Source: Pectobacterium atrosepticum (lineage in GTDB: Bacteria > Pseudomonadota > Gammaproteobacteria > Enterobacterales > Enterobacteriaceae). Taken from it: DNA of 64,000 nt. The notes beneath the pieces were generated by a model, which was given only the letters and a program-made list of their open reading frames with translations, did no database searches and had not been told where the DNA came from. The stretch lies in assembly GCA_019056595.1 (NCBI GenBank), contig CP036163.1, forward strand, positions 4,092,001 through 4,156,000, given 5' to 3'. Below, in pieces: positions 1-10,849 of this stretch; the first letter of the stretch is position 1, and every line of letters begins with the position of its first letter. The translations under genes were made by a program, and so were the position numbers.

Positions 1-121
1 CCGCGACGATCTCGTCAGCGTAGCTGCCTTGTGGGTTGCCGCGAACAAAGTCCGCCATCAGGTTACCTAACAGGGAGCTGTCGGCCAGCGTGGCCAGATG
101 GAGGTGGGCAAGAAAATTCAT
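1..121 (-). CDS. acpH: Acyl carrier protein phosphodiesterase, 5' part only
   Basis: The first 40 codons read on the minus strand begin [10 protein letters not shown] and continue with [12 protein letters not shown], which is the N-terminus of AcpH (formerly YajB). The family removes the 4'-phosphopantetheine group from acyl carrier protein, giving apo-ACP. Asp24 in the MADF segment corresponds to a residue thought to bind metal. The gene runs off the window start, so about four fifths are unseen. It diverges from queA, and an ERIC element begins only about 10 bp upstream of its ATG, so its leader is largely repeat sequence. No strong ribosome binding site is visible. Confidence 0.85.
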   Translation of the reverse strand, partial: MNFLAHLHLATLADSSLLGNLMADFVRGNPQGSYADEIVA

Positions 122-131
122 GGCAACAGTA

Positions 132-331
132 TATACCCTTCATCTTTCGAGTTACAGGCTCGTTGGCTGCCATTAAATACTCGGCCCGTCGTGGGCCTCG
201 CCCTGAAGGGCCGCTGCAAGCAGCGTTCAAATCTGCTCCCGACAGATTTGTCACCTCAGTCACTTACTGATGTAAGCTCCTAGGGACTCCCTCAGTTGCC
301 GCCTTCCTGTATCTCGAAATCTATTGGGTAT
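132..331 (+). repeat. ERIC element with a 73-bp internal extension
   Basis: Outer ends read TATACCC and GGGTATC. The arms contain the ERIC landmarks CGTTGGCTGC, the CACTTAC/GTAAGCTCCT centre and TTGCCGCCTTCCTG. It is about 200 bp long, whereas the element at 6832-6958 is 127 bp. The extra bases lie at about 171-252 and include a hairpin, CAAATCTG...CAGATTTG at 228-250. It occupies most of the acpH-queA divergent region. The rest of that gap, 332-432, shows nothing I can name. Confidence 0.85.
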
Positions 332-432
332 CATGCATTCCACGACTCAGGTGCTTATTCCTTGCAGCCATGCGCTTGCGGCTCTAGACTAGGCCGCCCA
401 TTTTTAATGTACTAACAGCTAAGTGGAATGCT

Positions 433-1500
433 ATGCGTGTTGCCGATTTTTCGTTTGAACTTCCTGAATCATTGATTGCCCATTATCCACAGGCGGAACG
501 CAGTGGTTGCCGCCTGTTGTCGCTGGATGGGCCGACGGGGGATCTGACGCACGGCGTGTTTACTGATTTGCTGGAGAAGCTGAATCCGGGCGATTTGCTG
601 GTATTCAACAATACACGCGTGATTCCGGCACGTCTGTTTGGTCGCAAAGTCAGTGGCGGCAAGCTGGAAGTGCTGGTGGAACGTGTGCTGGATGATCATC
701 GGATTCTCGCCCACGTTCGGGCGTCAAAAGCGCCAAAACCGGGCACAGAACTGCTGCTGGGCGATGATGAAAGTGTCAAAGCCACGATGGTGGCGCGCCA
801 TGACGCGCTATTTGAGCTGCATTTCGATGACTCCCGTGATGTTCTGTCGATTCTGAATGACATCGGCCATATGCCGCTGCCGCCTTATATCGACAGGCCT
901 GACGAAGACGCGGATCGTGAGCTTTATCAGACGGTATATAGCCAACGTCCGGGTGCCGTAGCCGCACCGACGGCGGGCTTACATTTTGATGAGCCAATGT
1001 TAGCGGCATTGCGCGCAAAAGGCATCGAAATGGCGTTCGTTACGCTGCACGTGGGTGCAGGTACTTTCCAGCCTGTACGCGTCGATACGATTGAAGATCA
1101 CATCATGCACGCCGAATATGCCGAAGTGCCGCAGGACGTCGTCGATGCCGTACTGGCGTGCAAGGCGCGGGGCAATCGTGTGATCGCGGTTGGCACCACG
1201 TCTGTACGTTCACTGGAAAGTGCTGCGCAGGCCAGTCAGGATGCGCCGATCGCCCCGTTCTTCGGCGATACCAAAATTTTTATCTATCCGGGCTATCACT
1301 ACCGCATTATTGATGCGCTGGTGACCAATTTCCATTTGCCCGAATCGACGTTAATTATGCTGGTGTCGGCCTTTGCCGGTTACCAGAACACGATGTCTGC
1401 CTACCGTGAAGCGGTGGCAGAGCAGTATCGTTTTTTCAGCTACGGTGATGCGATGTTTATTACGCATAGCCCGATGGCCGAACAAGAGAAAGTGGGATAA
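433..1500 (+). CDS. queA: tRNA preQ1-34 S-adenosylmethionine ribosyltransferase-isomerase
   Basis: 355 residues, full length for QueA. The enzyme transfers and isomerises the ribosyl part of SAM onto preQ1 at position 34 of GUN-anticodon tRNAs, giving epoxyqueuosine. Recognisable family segments are [11 protein letters not shown] near residue 58, [12 protein letters not shown] near 177 and TNFHLPEST near 300. The start at ATG 433 gives [12 protein letters not shown], matching the family N-terminus. It is the first gene of the queA-tgt-yajC-secDF cluster and lies 97 bp before tgt, the preceding enzyme of the same pathway. Its promoter should lie in or just beyond the ERIC element upstream. Confidence 0.97.
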   Translation: MRVADFSFELPESLIAHYPQAERSGCRLLSLDGPTGDLTHGVFTDLLEKLNPGDLLVFNNTRVIPARLFGRKVSGGKLEVLVERVLDDHRILAHVRASKAPKPGTELLLGDDESVKATMVARHDALFELHFDDSRDVLSILNDIGHMPLPPYIDRPDEDADRELYQTVYSQRPGAVAAPTAGLHFDEPMLAALRAKGIEMAFVTLHVGAGTFQPVRVDTIEDHIMHAEYAEVPQDVVDAVLACKARGNRVIAVGTTSVRSLESAAQASQDAPIAPFFGDTKIFIYPGYHYRIIDALVTNFHLPESTLIMLVSAFAGYQNTMSAYREAVAEQYRFFSYGDAMFITHSPMAEQEKVG

Positions 1501-1597
1501 ATCCTGCTTTCTACATAATAGTGATGCCACAGATCACGTTCTGTCAGGCATTAATACATCATTACCATCAGACTGTTTTTCTGATGCTGGAGGCTAA

Positions 1598-2743
<1,146 letters not shown>

Positions 2744-2852
2744 AAACCCATTCGCTATGAATAGCATTGTGCTGTGAAGCGTTTTTACTATTGTAATGTT
2801 GATAATTTATCTTTTTGATAGCTTATCTTTTGACAAAAAAGAGGATATTTAA

Positions 2853-3185
2853 ATGAGTCTTTTCATCTCCGATGCTGTAGCTGCGACTGGCGCTTCGGCT
2901 CAGGGAAGCCCTTACTCTCTGGTTATTATGCTGGCCGTTTTTGGTCTGATTTTCTACTTTATGATCCTGCGTCCTCAGCAAAAACGCGGCAAGGAACACA
3001 AAAAGTTAATGGATTCCATCGGTAAGGGTGATGAAGTCTTAACGACTGGCGGTCTGGTTGGTCGCGTGACCAAAGTGTCCGACACTGGCTATATTGCGAT
3101 TGCGTTGAACGAAACCAATGAAGTGGTTATCAAACGTGATTTCGTGGCTGCCGTGCTGCCAAAGGGCACGATTAAGGCCCTGTAA
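2853..3185 (+). CDS. yajC: Sec translocon accessory subunit YajC
   Basis: 110 residues with one membrane span at about 20-38 (YSLVIMLAVFGLIFYFMIL), followed by the RPQQKRGKEHKK basic stretch that keeps the rest in the cytoplasm. YajC joins SecD and SecF in the complex that assists SecYEG export. The ATG at 2853 follows the ribosome site AGAGGA. secD starts 27 bp after its stop, so the three genes are probably co-transcribed. Confidence 0.96.
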   Translation: MSLFISDAVAATGASAQGSPYSLVIMLAVFGLIFYFMILRPQQKRGKEHKKLMDSIGKGDEVLTTGGLVGRVTKVSDTGYIAIALNETNEVVIKRDFVAAVLPKGTIKAL

Positions 3186-3212
3186 TTTTTGATTTTCCCG
3201 AAGGGAACTGCC

Positions 3213-5060
3213 GTGTTAAACCGTTATCCTTTGTGGAAGTACCTGATGCTGGTCGTGGTGTTGTTTGTCGGCCTGCTCTATGCGCTTCCTAACCTATATG
3301 GTGAGGATCCGGCGGTACAAGTTACTGGCGCGCGGGGAACCGCCGCCAGCGAAACGACGCTGATCCAAGTCCAGAATGTCTTAAAAGAACAAAATATCAC
3401 CAGTAAGTCGATTGCATTGGAAAACGGTGCGATTCTTGCTCGCTTCTCTAACCCTGACATTCAGCTCCGCGCGCGTGAAGCGCTCGTTAATGAGCTGGGC
3501 GAAAAATTCGTCGTTGCACTTAACCTTGCACCTGCCACGCCAACCTGGCTGCGAGTGTTGGGTGCTGAGCCGATGAAATTGGGGCTTGACCTGCGCGGCG
3601 GCGTTCACTTCCTGATGGAAGTGGATATGGATACGGCGCTGGGCAAACTGCAAGAACAAACAATGGACTCTTTGCGCAGCGATCTGCGTGAGAAGAACAT
3701 TCCTTATGCCGCCGTGCGTAAGGTTGATAATTACGGCGTCGAAATTCGTTTCCGTGATGCTCAAACGCGTGATGACGGCCTCAACTATTTGACGTCCCGT
3801 CATCGCAATCTGGTTCTCAGCAGCAGCGGCAGCAACCTGCTACGTGCAGCGATGTCTGACGAACGTCTGCGTGAAGCGCGTGAATACGCAGTACAGCAGA
3901 ACATCAATATCCTGCGTAACCGTGTGAACCAACTTGGCGTTGCCGAACCACTGGTACAGCGTCAGGGGGCTGACCGTATCGTCGTTGAATTACCGGGTAT
4001 TCAGGACACAGCACGCGCGAAAGAAATTCTTGGTGCAACCGCTACGCTGGAATTCCGTCTGGTCAACAGTGATGCTGATGCGACAGCGGCGGCGAATGGC
4101 CGCGTGCCGGGTGATTCTGAAGTGAAGAACATGCGTGACGGTTCACCCGTTGTGTTGTTCAAACGCGTCATTCTGACGGGCGACCACATCACTGACTCCA
4201 CATCAAGCAATGACGAATACAATCGTCCTCAGGTGAATATTTCTCTGGACAGCGCAGGTGGCAACACCATGTCCAACTTCACCAAAGACAGTATCGGCAA
4301 GCTGATGGCAACGCTGTTTGTGGAATACAAAGACAGTGGCAAGAAAGATGCTACGGGTCGTTCGATACTGGAAAAACACGAAGAAGTGATCAATGTGGCG
4401 ACGATTCAGTCGCGACTGGGTAACAGCTTCCGTATTACCGGTATTGATAATCCGAACGAAGCGCGTCAACTTTCTCTGCTGTTACGTGCGGGTGCGCTGA
4501 TTGCTCCAATCCAGATCGTGGAAGAACGTACCATTGGGCCAACGCTGGGGATGCAGAACATCACCCAAGGACTGGAAGCCTGTTTGTGGGGGTTGATCGC
4601 ATCAATTCTCTTTATGGTCTTCTTTTACAAGAAGTTTGGTGTCATCGCGACCAGTGCGTTGGTCGCTAACCTGGTATTGATTGTCGGCGTGATGTCGTTG
4701 TTACCTGGGGCTACGCTGACCATGCCGGGTATCGCCGGTATCGTGCTTACCCTGGCGGTCGCCGTGGATGCTAACGTATTAATTAACGAACGTATCAAGG
4801 AAGAACTCAGTAATGGCCGTTCTGTTCAACAGGCTATTCATGAGGGCTACAAAGGTGCATTCAGTTCCATTGTTGATGCGAACGTCACGACGTTGATTAA
4901 AGTCATCATCCTGTATGCGGTTGGTACCGGTTCTATTAAAGGGTTTGCTATCACCACTGCTATTGGGATTGCGACCTCAATGTTTACGGCGATCGTCGGT
5001 ACTCGTGCCATCGTTAACCTGCTTTACGGCGGTAAACGCATCAACAAGCTGTCTATCTGA
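3213..5060 (+). CDS. secD: Protein translocase subunit SecD
   Basis: SecD and SecF form an RND-type membrane complex that uses proton motive force to pull exported proteins through SecYEG. I place the start at GTG 3213, preceded by AAGGGA, rather than the in-frame TTG at 3189; this gives 615 residues beginning LNRYPLWKY after the start, equal in length to E. coli SecD. There is an N-terminal membrane span at about 7-25, a large periplasmic part with the family motif [11 protein letters not shown], and five C-terminal spans with [16 protein letters not shown]. secF follows after a 10-bp gap. Confidence 0.97.
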   Translation: MLNRYPLWKYLMLVVVLFVGLLYALPNLYGEDPAVQVTGARGTAASETTLIQVQNVLKEQNITSKSIALENGAILARFSNPDIQLRAREALVNELGEKFVVALNLAPATPTWLRVLGAEPMKLGLDLRGGVHFLMEVDMDTALGKLQEQTMDSLRSDLREKNIPYAAVRKVDNYGVEIRFRDAQTRDDGLNYLTSRHRNLVLSSSGSNLLRAAMSDERLREAREYAVQQNINILRNRVNQLGVAEPLVQRQGADRIVVELPGIQDTARAKEILGATATLEFRLVNSDADATAAANGRVPGDSEVKNMRDGSPVVLFKRVILTGDHITDSTSSNDEYNRPQVNISLDSAGGNTMSNFTKDSIGKLMATLFVEYKDSGKKDATGRSILEKHEEVINVATIQSRLGNSFRITGIDNPNEARQLSLLLRAGALIAPIQIVEERTIGPTLGMQNITQGLEACLWGLIASILFMVFFYKKFGVIATSALVANLVLIVGVMSLLPGATLTMPGIAGIVLTLAVAVDANVLINERIKEELSNGRSVQQAIHEGYKGAFSSIVDANVTTLIKVIILYAVGTGSIKGFAITTAIGIATSMFTAIVGTRAIVNLLYGGKRINKLSI

Positions 5061-5070
5061 GGAGTGCGTT

Positions 5071-6039
5071 GTGGCACAGGAATACAACATTGAACAACTA
5101 AACCATGGGCGTAAAGTCTATGATTTCATGCGCTGGGACACATTGGCATTTGTGATTTCCGGTCTGCTGATCATTATCTCTATCGCGATTATGGGCGTGC
5201 GTGGTTTCAACTGGGGGCTCGACTTTACCGGTGGTACGGTCATTGAGATTAACCTTGAGAAACCTATCGATCTCGATGTACTGCGTAGCTCATTGGAAAC
5301 CTCTGGGTTTTCCGAGCCGCAGGTGCAGAATTTCGGTAGCAGCCGTGACGTGATGGTGCGTATGCCACCCGTTTCTGGCAGCGAAAACGAAGCGCTCGGT
5401 AACAAAGTGCTGACGGTGGTGAATGATACCTTCCAGCAGCATGCAACGGTAAAACGTATTGAGTTCGTCGGGCCGAGCGTGGGTAGCGATTTAGCACAGG
5501 CTGGCGCACTGGCGCTATTTTCTGCGCTGGTTGCTATCCTCATTTATATCGGCCTTCGCTTTGAATGGCGTCTGGCTCTGGGGGCTGTGTTGGCGCTAGG
5601 GCATGATGTGATCATCACGATGGGTCTGCTATCTCTGTTCTACGTTGAGGTTGATCTAACGATAATTGCATCACTGATGTCGGTAATTGGTTATTCGCTT
5701 AACGATAAAATCGTTGTGTCTGACCGTATTCGTGAGAATTTCCGCAAGATTCGTCGTGGAACACCTTACGAAATTACCAACATTTCCCTGACGCAGACGC
5801 TGCACCGTACCATTATCACGTCAGCAACCACGCTGGCGATGATTTTGATTTTGATGGTCTTCGGTGGCGCGTTATTGCATGGCTTCTCGCTGACGATGTT
5901 TATCGGTGTCATCATCGGTACTATCTCTTCTATCTATGTTTCTTCCGCTCTGGCTCTGAAACTGGGTATGACGCGCGAACACCTGCTGATTCAGAAAGTG
6001 GAAAAAGAAGGGGCGGATCAACCGTCTATCCTGCCTTAA
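5071..6039 (+). CDS. secF: Protein translocase subunit SecF
   Basis: 322 residues from GTG 5071, which follows GAGGAGTG. The protein begins [23 protein letters not shown] as in E. coli. An upstream ATG at 4915 is in frame but lies inside secD and is not plausible. Motifs seen are [11 protein letters not shown] in the first periplasmic region and the membrane motif VIGYSLND followed by VVSDRIREN. It acts with SecD as the proton-driven translocation motor. A strong terminator follows at 6057, ending the queA-secF cluster. Confidence 0.97.
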   Translation: MAQEYNIEQLNHGRKVYDFMRWDTLAFVISGLLIIISIAIMGVRGFNWGLDFTGGTVIEINLEKPIDLDVLRSSLETSGFSEPQVQNFGSSRDVMVRMPPVSGSENEALGNKVLTVVNDTFQQHATVKRIEFVGPSVGSDLAQAGALALFSALVAILIYIGLRFEWRLALGAVLALGHDVIITMGLLSLFYVEVDLTIIASLMSVIGYSLNDKIVVSDRIRENFRKIRRGTPYEITNISLTQTLHRTIITSATTLAMILILMVFGGALLHGFSLTMFIGVIIGTISSIYVSSALALKLGMTREHLLIQKVEKEGADQPSILP

Positions 6040-6056
6040 TCTACTGGCTGTAAACA

Positions 6057-6085
6057 TAAAAAACCCCGCGTTGCGGGGTTTTTTG
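6057..6085 (+). terminator. Rho-independent terminator after secF
   Basis: Stem AACCCCGC / GCGGGGTT with a 3-base loop, followed by a run of T. It starts 18 bp after the secF stop. Confidence 0.92.
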
Positions 6086-6109
6086 CATTTTAGCGCTAGG
6101 AAATGTGTT

Positions 6110-6237
6110 TATATCCTAAATAATTCGAGTTGCATGCAGGCGGCGACACAGTGAATCCCCAGGAGCTTACATAAGTAAGTGACTGGGGTGAGCGAGGAAA
6201 GCCAACGCACATGCGGCTTGAAGTATGACGGATATAT
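6110..6237 (-). repeat. ERIC element 3' of yajI
   Basis: The centre at about 6152-6195 matches the ERIC consensus very closely (GTGAATCCCCAGGAGCTTAC, AAGTAAGTGACTGGGGTGAG). The ends are TATATCC and GGATATA, about 128 bp apart. Its right end overlaps the stop codon of yajI. It is inverted relative to the copy at 6832-6958. Confidence 0.93.
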
Positions 6238-6806
6238 TAGGGGGACTCGGTTGCGGCAACAGGCGGAGGACTTTGTATTTCCTGAACCTGATGCACACGA
6301 ACAAAACCAAGCTCTTCCGGTGACAGGCTGCTCAGACGTAATTCAATAATGGCTTCTGTTTTCGGGAGAAGCGTAGGCGAGACGACAAAGGACTGTGTTT
6401 GCGTGTCTCCAGCCAAAGGTTTCCCGCTCACGGGATCGAGTCTTCCCCAATCAAGCTGTGCGCCAAAGGCTGGCAGCCCTTTCGCATCAAGCGTGCGAAT
6501 GTGCAGTAATGCACTTGTTCCATTCGCTTCTGTCTCGATATTGCGTAGCGATACGCTGAGCCTGCCAATACTGCTTTCCAGCATGGTGCTGGTTTGCGCA
6601 GCAGGCAATAAATAAACGCCGGAGGCAGATTGAGCGTTCAACGCATTTTGTCGTTCTAACGCCGTGGCCTGATCGGTCAGCGTTTGTAATTGCTGATTTA
6701 GCTGACCTATCTGATTCTGTAATTTTGGCATCTGGCGCTGTTCGGCGCACCCTGCAAGCAAAAGCAGTGCTGGCAGGAAGGTCAGTACGCGATATCGGGT
6801 TCTCAT
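6237..6806 (-). CDS. yajI: YajI-like lipoprotein, DUF3251 family
   Basis: 189 residues. A lipoprotein signal is clear: a basic start MRTRYR, a hydrophobic stretch and the lipobox LLAG-C with Cys20 as the lipid site. A predicted coiled coil follows at about 25-60 (QNQIGQLNQQLQTL and similar). The middle segment ASGVYLLPAAQTSTMLES and the late segment LSPEELGFVRVHQVQEIQ match E. coli YajI, a lipoprotein of unknown function. It stands alone between two inverted ERIC elements; the one on the left supplies its TAA stop, so the last residues (SPPPVAATESP) may have been shaped by that insertion. The residue after Cys20 is Ala, which suggests outer-membrane sorting. Confidence 0.85.
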   Translation of the reverse strand: MRTRYRVLTFLPALLLLAGCAEQRQMPKLQNQIGQLNQQLQTLTDQATALERQNALNAQSASGVYLLPAAQTSTMLESSIGRLSVSLRNIETEANGTSALLHIRTLDAKGLPAFGAQLDWGRLDPVSGKPLAGDTQTQSFVVSPTLLPKTEAIIELRLSSLSPEELGFVRVHQVQEIQSPPPVAATESP

Positions 6807-6831
6807 ATCTGTGTTTCCCCTTTCGATGTTT

Positions 6832-6958
6832 TATACCCGTCATACTTCAAGCCGCATGTGCGTTGGCTTCGTTCAGTCACCCGAATCACTTACTCAAGTA
6901 AGCTCATCGGGATTCCCTCGCTTGCCGCCTTCCTGCAACTCGAATTATTTAGGGTATA
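6832..6958 (+). repeat. ERIC element 5' of yajI
   Basis: 127 bp between TATACCC and GGGTATA, with CGTTGGCTTC, the CACTTACTCAAGTAAG centre and TTGCCGCCTTCCTG. It lies 25 bp upstream of the yajI start and is the reverse complement of the copy at 6110-6237. The inner arms are nearly identical (CCGTCATACTTCAAGCCG against CGGCTTGAAGTATGACGG). Confidence 0.93.
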
Positions 6959-7148
6959 TTCATTGATCCGTTAATCCCTGTTGCTGAGTTTAGCTGTGAT
7001 TAAGCCTAAGTCATAGGTGAGGCAGCTTTTTTCATCCTGCTACCGGAAGAGATGCGAAACCCTTCGCAACGCGGATCAGGAGTTTTGGTTAGTCCGTTAA
7101 TTCAGGGTAAACTGTCTCTACGTTAAGGATTACTGGTCAGGACACATC

Positions 7149-7598
7149 ATGCATTGCCCGTTTTGTTCCGCTGTTGATACCAAAGTGATTGATTCCCGTC
7201 TGGTCGGCGAAGGTTCACAAGTCCGTCGTCGTCGGCAGTGTCTGGTTTGTCATGAACGTTTCACCACGTTTGAAGTGGCTGAACTGGTGCTGCCGCGAGT
7301 CATCAAAAGCAATGAAGTGCGCGAGCCTTTTAATGAAGATAAATTGCGTAGTGGCATGCTGAAGGCGCTGGAAAAGAGGCCTGTGAGTTCTGATGACGTC
7401 GAAATGGCGATTAATCACATTAAATCTCATCTTCGCGCTACCGGAGAGCGTGAGGTTACTACCAAGATGGTAGGAAATTTGGTGATGGAAGCCTTGAGAA
7501 AGCTGGATAAAGTCGCTTATATCCGGTTTGCATCGGTGTATCGCAGCTTTGAAGATATTCGTGAATTTGGCGAAGAGATTGCGCGTTTGCAGGATTAA
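7149..7598 (+). CDS. nrdR: Transcriptional repressor NrdR
   Basis: 149 residues. NrdR is a zinc-finger, ATP-cone repressor of ribonucleotide reductase operons. The zinc ribbon Cys3, Cys6, Cys31 and Cys34 is intact in MHCPFC and QCLVC, with the basic DNA-binding stretch RRRRQ before Cys31. The ATP-cone domain occupies about residues 49-139 ([20 protein letters not shown] onwards). It begins the nrdR-ribD-ribH-nusB-thiL-pgpA run, 35 bp before ribD. Confidence 0.97.
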   Translation: MHCPFCSAVDTKVIDSRLVGEGSQVRRRRQCLVCHERFTTFEVAELVLPRVIKSNEVREPFNEDKLRSGMLKALEKRPVSSDDVEMAINHIKSHLRATGEREVTTKMVGNLVMEALRKLDKVAYIRFASVYRSFEDIREFGEEIARLQD

Positions 7599-7633
7599 GT
7601 CGTGTCTATTCGACAGAGATAAGAGGGGCGGGA

Positions 7634-8770
7634 ATGAGTGTTTTTCAGGAAAACGGCCAATTGCCGCAGGATGAATTATACATGGCGCGTGCGTTCGAGC
7701 TGGCGCGCCGTGGCCGTTTTACGACGGCACCCAACCCCAATGTCGGCTGCGTGATCGTGCGTGATGGCGAAATTGTCGGTGAAGGCTACCATTTCCGAGC
7801 TGGTGAACCTCACGCAGAGGTACATGCGCTGAGAATGGCCGGGGAACGCGCTCGTGGCGCGACTGCCTATGTCACGCTGGAGCCGTGCAGCCACCATGGC
7901 CGAACGCCGCCTTGCGCCGATGCGCTGATTACTGCTGGCGTTTCTCGTGTGGTTGCGGCGATGCAGGATCCAAATCCGCAGGTTGCTGGTCGTGGTTTAC
8001 ATCGCTTACAGCAAGCAGGGATTACCGTTAGCCATGGCTTGATGATGGCCGAAGCTGAGAAAGTCAATGTAGGCTTCCTGAAACGCATGCGGACGGGTTT
8101 TCCTTACGTGCAACTCAAAATGGCGGCGTCTTTGGATGGTCGTACTGCGATGGCGTCGGGAGAAAGCCAGTGGATAACTTCACCGCAGGCGCGGCAGGAT
8201 GTGCAGCGTTTTCGCGCTGAGAGCGCGGCGATTTTGAGCAGCAGTGCGACGGTATTGGCCGATGACCCTTCTCTCACTGTACGGTGGTCAGAACTGGATG
8301 CTGATGTCCAGAAACACTACTCAGAAGCAGATCTCAGGCAACCAGTCAGAGTGATTGTGGATAGCCAGCAGCGCGTAACACCGCAGCATCGGATTATTAG
8401 CCAACCGGGTGAGACCTGGCTGGCGCGCGTGCAGGCCGATGAGCAAGCATGGCCACAGAACGTTGAGCACCTCATGCTACCGCAGCACAATGGTGGTGTT
8501 GATTTGGTGGCGCTGATGATGGTGCTGGGGAGACGCCAGATTAACTCCGTCTGGATTGAAGCGGGTGCCAGTCTGGCGGGAGCATTGCTCAATGCTTGTG
8601 TGGTTGATGAGCTTATTGTTTATCTTGCCCCCAAACTATTGGGTGAAAATGCCCGTTCGCTGTGCCTCTTGCCAGGGCTGAATCAGCTGTCTCAGGCACC
8701 GGAATTTGACATCGTAGAGGTTCGCCAAGTTGGCCCCGATTTGCGATTACGCCTGAAACCCAAATTCTGA
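7634..8770 (+). CDS. ribD: Bifunctional riboflavin biosynthesis deaminase/reductase RibD
   Basis: 378 residues. The N-terminal half deaminates the pyrimidine intermediate derived from GTP; the C-terminal half reduces its ribosyl group with NADPH. The zinc site of the cytidine-deaminase fold is visible: His60-Ala-Glu62 in GEPHAEVHAL, Cys85 in EPCSHH and Cys94 in TPPC. The reductase part starts near residue 155 (KMAASLDGRTAMASGESQWI). The ATG at 7634 follows AGAGGGG and adds about eleven residues before the point where the E. coli protein starts. It is followed by ribH. Confidence 0.96.
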   Translation: MSVFQENGQLPQDELYMARAFELARRGRFTTAPNPNVGCVIVRDGEIVGEGYHFRAGEPHAEVHALRMAGERARGATAYVTLEPCSHHGRTPPCADALITAGVSRVVAAMQDPNPQVAGRGLHRLQQAGITVSHGLMMAEAEKVNVGFLKRMRTGFPYVQLKMAASLDGRTAMASGESQWITSPQARQDVQRFRAESAAILSSSATVLADDPSLTVRWSELDADVQKHYSEADLRQPVRVIVDSQQRVTPQHRIISQPGETWLARVQADEQAWPQNVEHLMLPQHNGGVDLVALMMVLGRRQINSVWIEAGASLAGALLNACVVDELIVYLAPKLLGENARSLCLLPGLNQLSQAPEFDIVEVRQVGPDLRLRLKPKF

Positions 8771-8879
8771 TGTGTATGTAAATACGTGGTGCGGGTTCGA
8801 CGAAACCGGATACGTGCCAACAAAAATTATGATAGAATCCGCCCCCCTACGGGGCATAAAGACCAGATAAAGGAAAGCT

Positions 8880-9356
8880 ATGAACGTTATCGAAGGTGTT
8901 GTTGCTACTCCTGATGCCCGTGTGGCGATTGCGATTGCGCGCTTTAACCATTTTATTAACGACAGCCTGCTGCAAGGTGCGATTGATGCTTTGAAACGCA
9001 TCGGTCAGGTTAAAGACGAAAACATCACCGTTGTCTGGGTGCCGGGTGCTTACGAACTGCCATTAGCGGTTCGTGCGCTGACCAAAAGCGCGAAAAATGG
9101 CGGGTATGATGCCGTTATTGCTCTCGGAACGGTCATCCGTGGTGGAACAGCGCATTTTGAATTTGTTGCTGGTGAGTGTAGCTCAGGTTTGTCCTCTGTT
9201 GCGATGGACAGCGAAATCCCTGTCGCTTTCGGCGTTCTGACGACGGAAAGCATTGAACAGGCGATTGAGCGTGCTGGCACGAAAGCGGGGAACAAAGGTG
9301 CAGAAGCTGCTTTGACCGCGCTAGAAATGATTAATGTATTGAAAGCGATTAAGTAA
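8880..9356 (+). CDS. ribH: 6,7-dimethyl-8-ribityllumazine synthase
   Basis: 158 residues (called RibE in E. coli nomenclature). It condenses the RibD product derivative with dihydroxybutanone phosphate, the penultimate step of riboflavin synthesis, usually as a 60-subunit shell. The family segments WVPGAYELP and [14 protein letters not shown] contain the phosphate and substrate contacts and the catalytic His. The start ATG 8880 follows AAAGGA. ribD lies 109 bp upstream and nusB 24 bp downstream, so ribH and nusB are probably co-transcribed. I see no FMN riboswitch in the ribD-ribH gap. Confidence 0.96.
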   Translation: MNVIEGVVATPDARVAIAIARFNHFINDSLLQGAIDALKRIGQVKDENITVVWVPGAYELPLAVRALTKSAKNGGYDAVIALGTVIRGGTAHFEFVAGECSSGLSSVAMDSEIPVAFGVLTTESIEQAIERAGTKAGNKGAEAALTALEMINVLKAIK

Positions 9357-9380
9357 GCCTGATTAAGTAAGGGGAATTCC

Positions 9381-9800
9381 GTGAAACCTGCTGCTCGTCG
9401 CCGCGCTCGTGAATGTGCGGTTCAAGCGCTTTACTCCTGGCAATTATCTAAAAATGATATTGCCGATGTTGAACACCAATTCCTGAGCGAGCAGGATGTC
9501 AAAGATGTCGACATTACCTATTTTCGTGAATTGCTAGCGGGTGTTGCCACTCAGGCTGAGAAGCTGGATCAACTAATGGCACCTTTCCTGTCTCGCCGGA
9601 TTGATGAATTGGGACAGGTTGAAAAAGCGATCCTGCGTTTGGCGATGTTTGAGCTGAGCAAGCGCGAAGATGTTCCTTACAAGGTGGCGATTAACGAGGC
9701 CATCGAACTGGCTAAAATCTTCGGTGCTGAAGATAGCCATAAGTTTGTGAATGGCGTGCTGGACAAAGCTGCTCCGAGTGTACGGAAAGGCAAAAAGTAA
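9381..9800 (+). CDS. nusB: Transcription antitermination factor NusB
   Basis: 139 residues from GTG 9381, preceded by AAGGGGAA. NusB pairs with NusE (ribosomal protein S10) on boxA RNA in rRNA and lambda-type antitermination. The protein is helical throughout, with the family segments [18 protein letters not shown] at the N-terminus and [18 protein letters not shown] near residue 100. It sits between ribH and thiL, as in E. coli. A perfect 26-bp palindrome directly after the stop separates it from thiL. Confidence 0.96.
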
Positions 9801-9810
9801 AATGAATCGA

Positions 9811-9836
9811 ATCAGGGCCGGATATCCGGCCCTGAT
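9811..9836 (+). terminator. Perfect palindrome between nusB and thiL
   Basis: ATCAGGGCCGGAT followed at once by its exact reverse complement, then CGCTTTTG. It lies between the nusB stop and the thiL start. It would form a GC-rich RNA hairpin, but the T run is short. It could be a partial terminator, an attenuator or a processing site. Confidence 0.6.
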
Positions 9837-9868
9837 CGCTTTTGAATGATAGGTTGGCTGGAAAGGTT

Positions 9869-10849
9869 ATGGTTGAAGGTGAGTTTGACCTTATTGCCCG
9901 CTATTTTAATCGGGTTCGAAGTTCACGTCGCGATGTTGAATTAGGCATCGGTGACGACTGTGCGTTACTGACAGTGGCAGATAAGCAGATGTTGGCGGTG
10001 AGTACCGACACGCTGGTATCTGGTGTTCACTTCCTACCTGATATCGATCCCGCCGATCTGGGTTACAAATCTCTGGCGGTCAATTTAAGCGATCTGGCTG
10101 CAATGGGCGCCGATCCTGCCTGGCTTTCTCTAGCGATTACCCTACCTCAAAGCGACAGCCAGTGGCTGTCCGCATACAGTGACAGCCTATTTGAACTGCT
10201 TGATTATTATGGCATGCAGTTGGTCGGCGGTGATACGACGCGCGGCCCGCTGAGCCTGACGCTGACTATCCACGGTCTGGTGCCTGCTGGCCGCGCGTTA
10301 ACGCGTCGTGGAGCCAGAATTGGCGACTGGATTTATGTTACCGGCTCATTAGGCGATAGCGCTGCTGGTCTGGCTATCCTCCAGAATACATTGCACGTTG
10401 ATGATGATGAAGCGCGGCAGGGGTTACTTCAGCGTCACCTTCGTCCTCAGCCCAGAATCCTGCAAGGGCAGGCGCTGCGCGATCTAGCCAGTTCGACTAT
10501 CGATCTTTCTGACGGCCTCATCTCCGATTTACAGCATATACTTAAAGCCAGCGAATGTGGTGCGCGTATTCATCTGGACGCGATTCCACAATCTCCTTGG
10601 CTACGGAACTGTACTGACGAAGAACAGGCCTTGCGCTGGGCATTATCTGGTGGTGAAGACTATGAGTTGTGCTTTACCGTGCCGGAAATTAACCGCGGTG
10701 CACTGGAACTTGCCTTGGGGCATCTCGGCGCAGCCTATACCTGTATCGGGCAAATCGGGCCTTCATCCGAAGGGTTGCGCTTTTTCAGGGATAATAAAGC
10801 GACCGAGCTGAACTGGAAGGGGTATGACCATTTTAGCGAGCAAAACTGA
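9869..10849 (+). CDS. thiL: Thiamine-monophosphate kinase
   Basis: ThiL phosphorylates thiamine monophosphate to thiamine diphosphate, the active cofactor. I start at ATG 9869 ([13 protein letters not shown], 326 residues) rather than the in-frame TTG at 9842, because family members begin near GEF. The PurM-like nucleotide fold shows GIGDDCALL near residue 30, [23 protein letters not shown] and [10 protein letters not shown]. The 3' end overlaps pgpA by 26 bp, so the two are translationally coupled. The product is the cofactor of Dxs, encoded convergently downstream. Confidence 0.96.
   Translation: MVEGEFDLIARYFNRVRSSRRDVELGIGDDCALLTVADKQMLAVSTDTLVSGVHFLPDIDPADLGYKSLAVNLSDLAAMGADPAWLSLAITLPQSDSQWLSAYSDSLFELLDYYGMQLVGGDTTRGPLSLTLTIHGLVPAGRALTRRGARIGDWIYVTGSLGDSAAGLAILQNTLHVDDDEARQGLLQRHLRPQPRILQGQALRDLASSTIDLSDGLISDLQHILKASECGARIHLDAIPQSPWLRNCTDEEQALRWALSGGEDYELCFTVPEINRGALELALGHLGAAYTCIGQIGPSSEGLRFFRDNKATELNWKGYDHFSEQN

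Noticed and set aside
4915-5070. N-terminal extension of secF to ATG 4915
   Set aside because: It would overlap secD coding by almost 150 bp and is not found in SecF proteins; GTG 5071 has a good ribosome site.
6832-6958. ERIC copies as protein-coding or small-RNA genes
   Set aside because: The sequence is explained fully by the ERIC consensus; short open frames through it have no start signal or conservation as protein.
8771-8879. Possible FMN riboswitch between ribD and ribH
   Set aside because: The gap is only 109 bp and shows none of the conserved RFN-element blocks.
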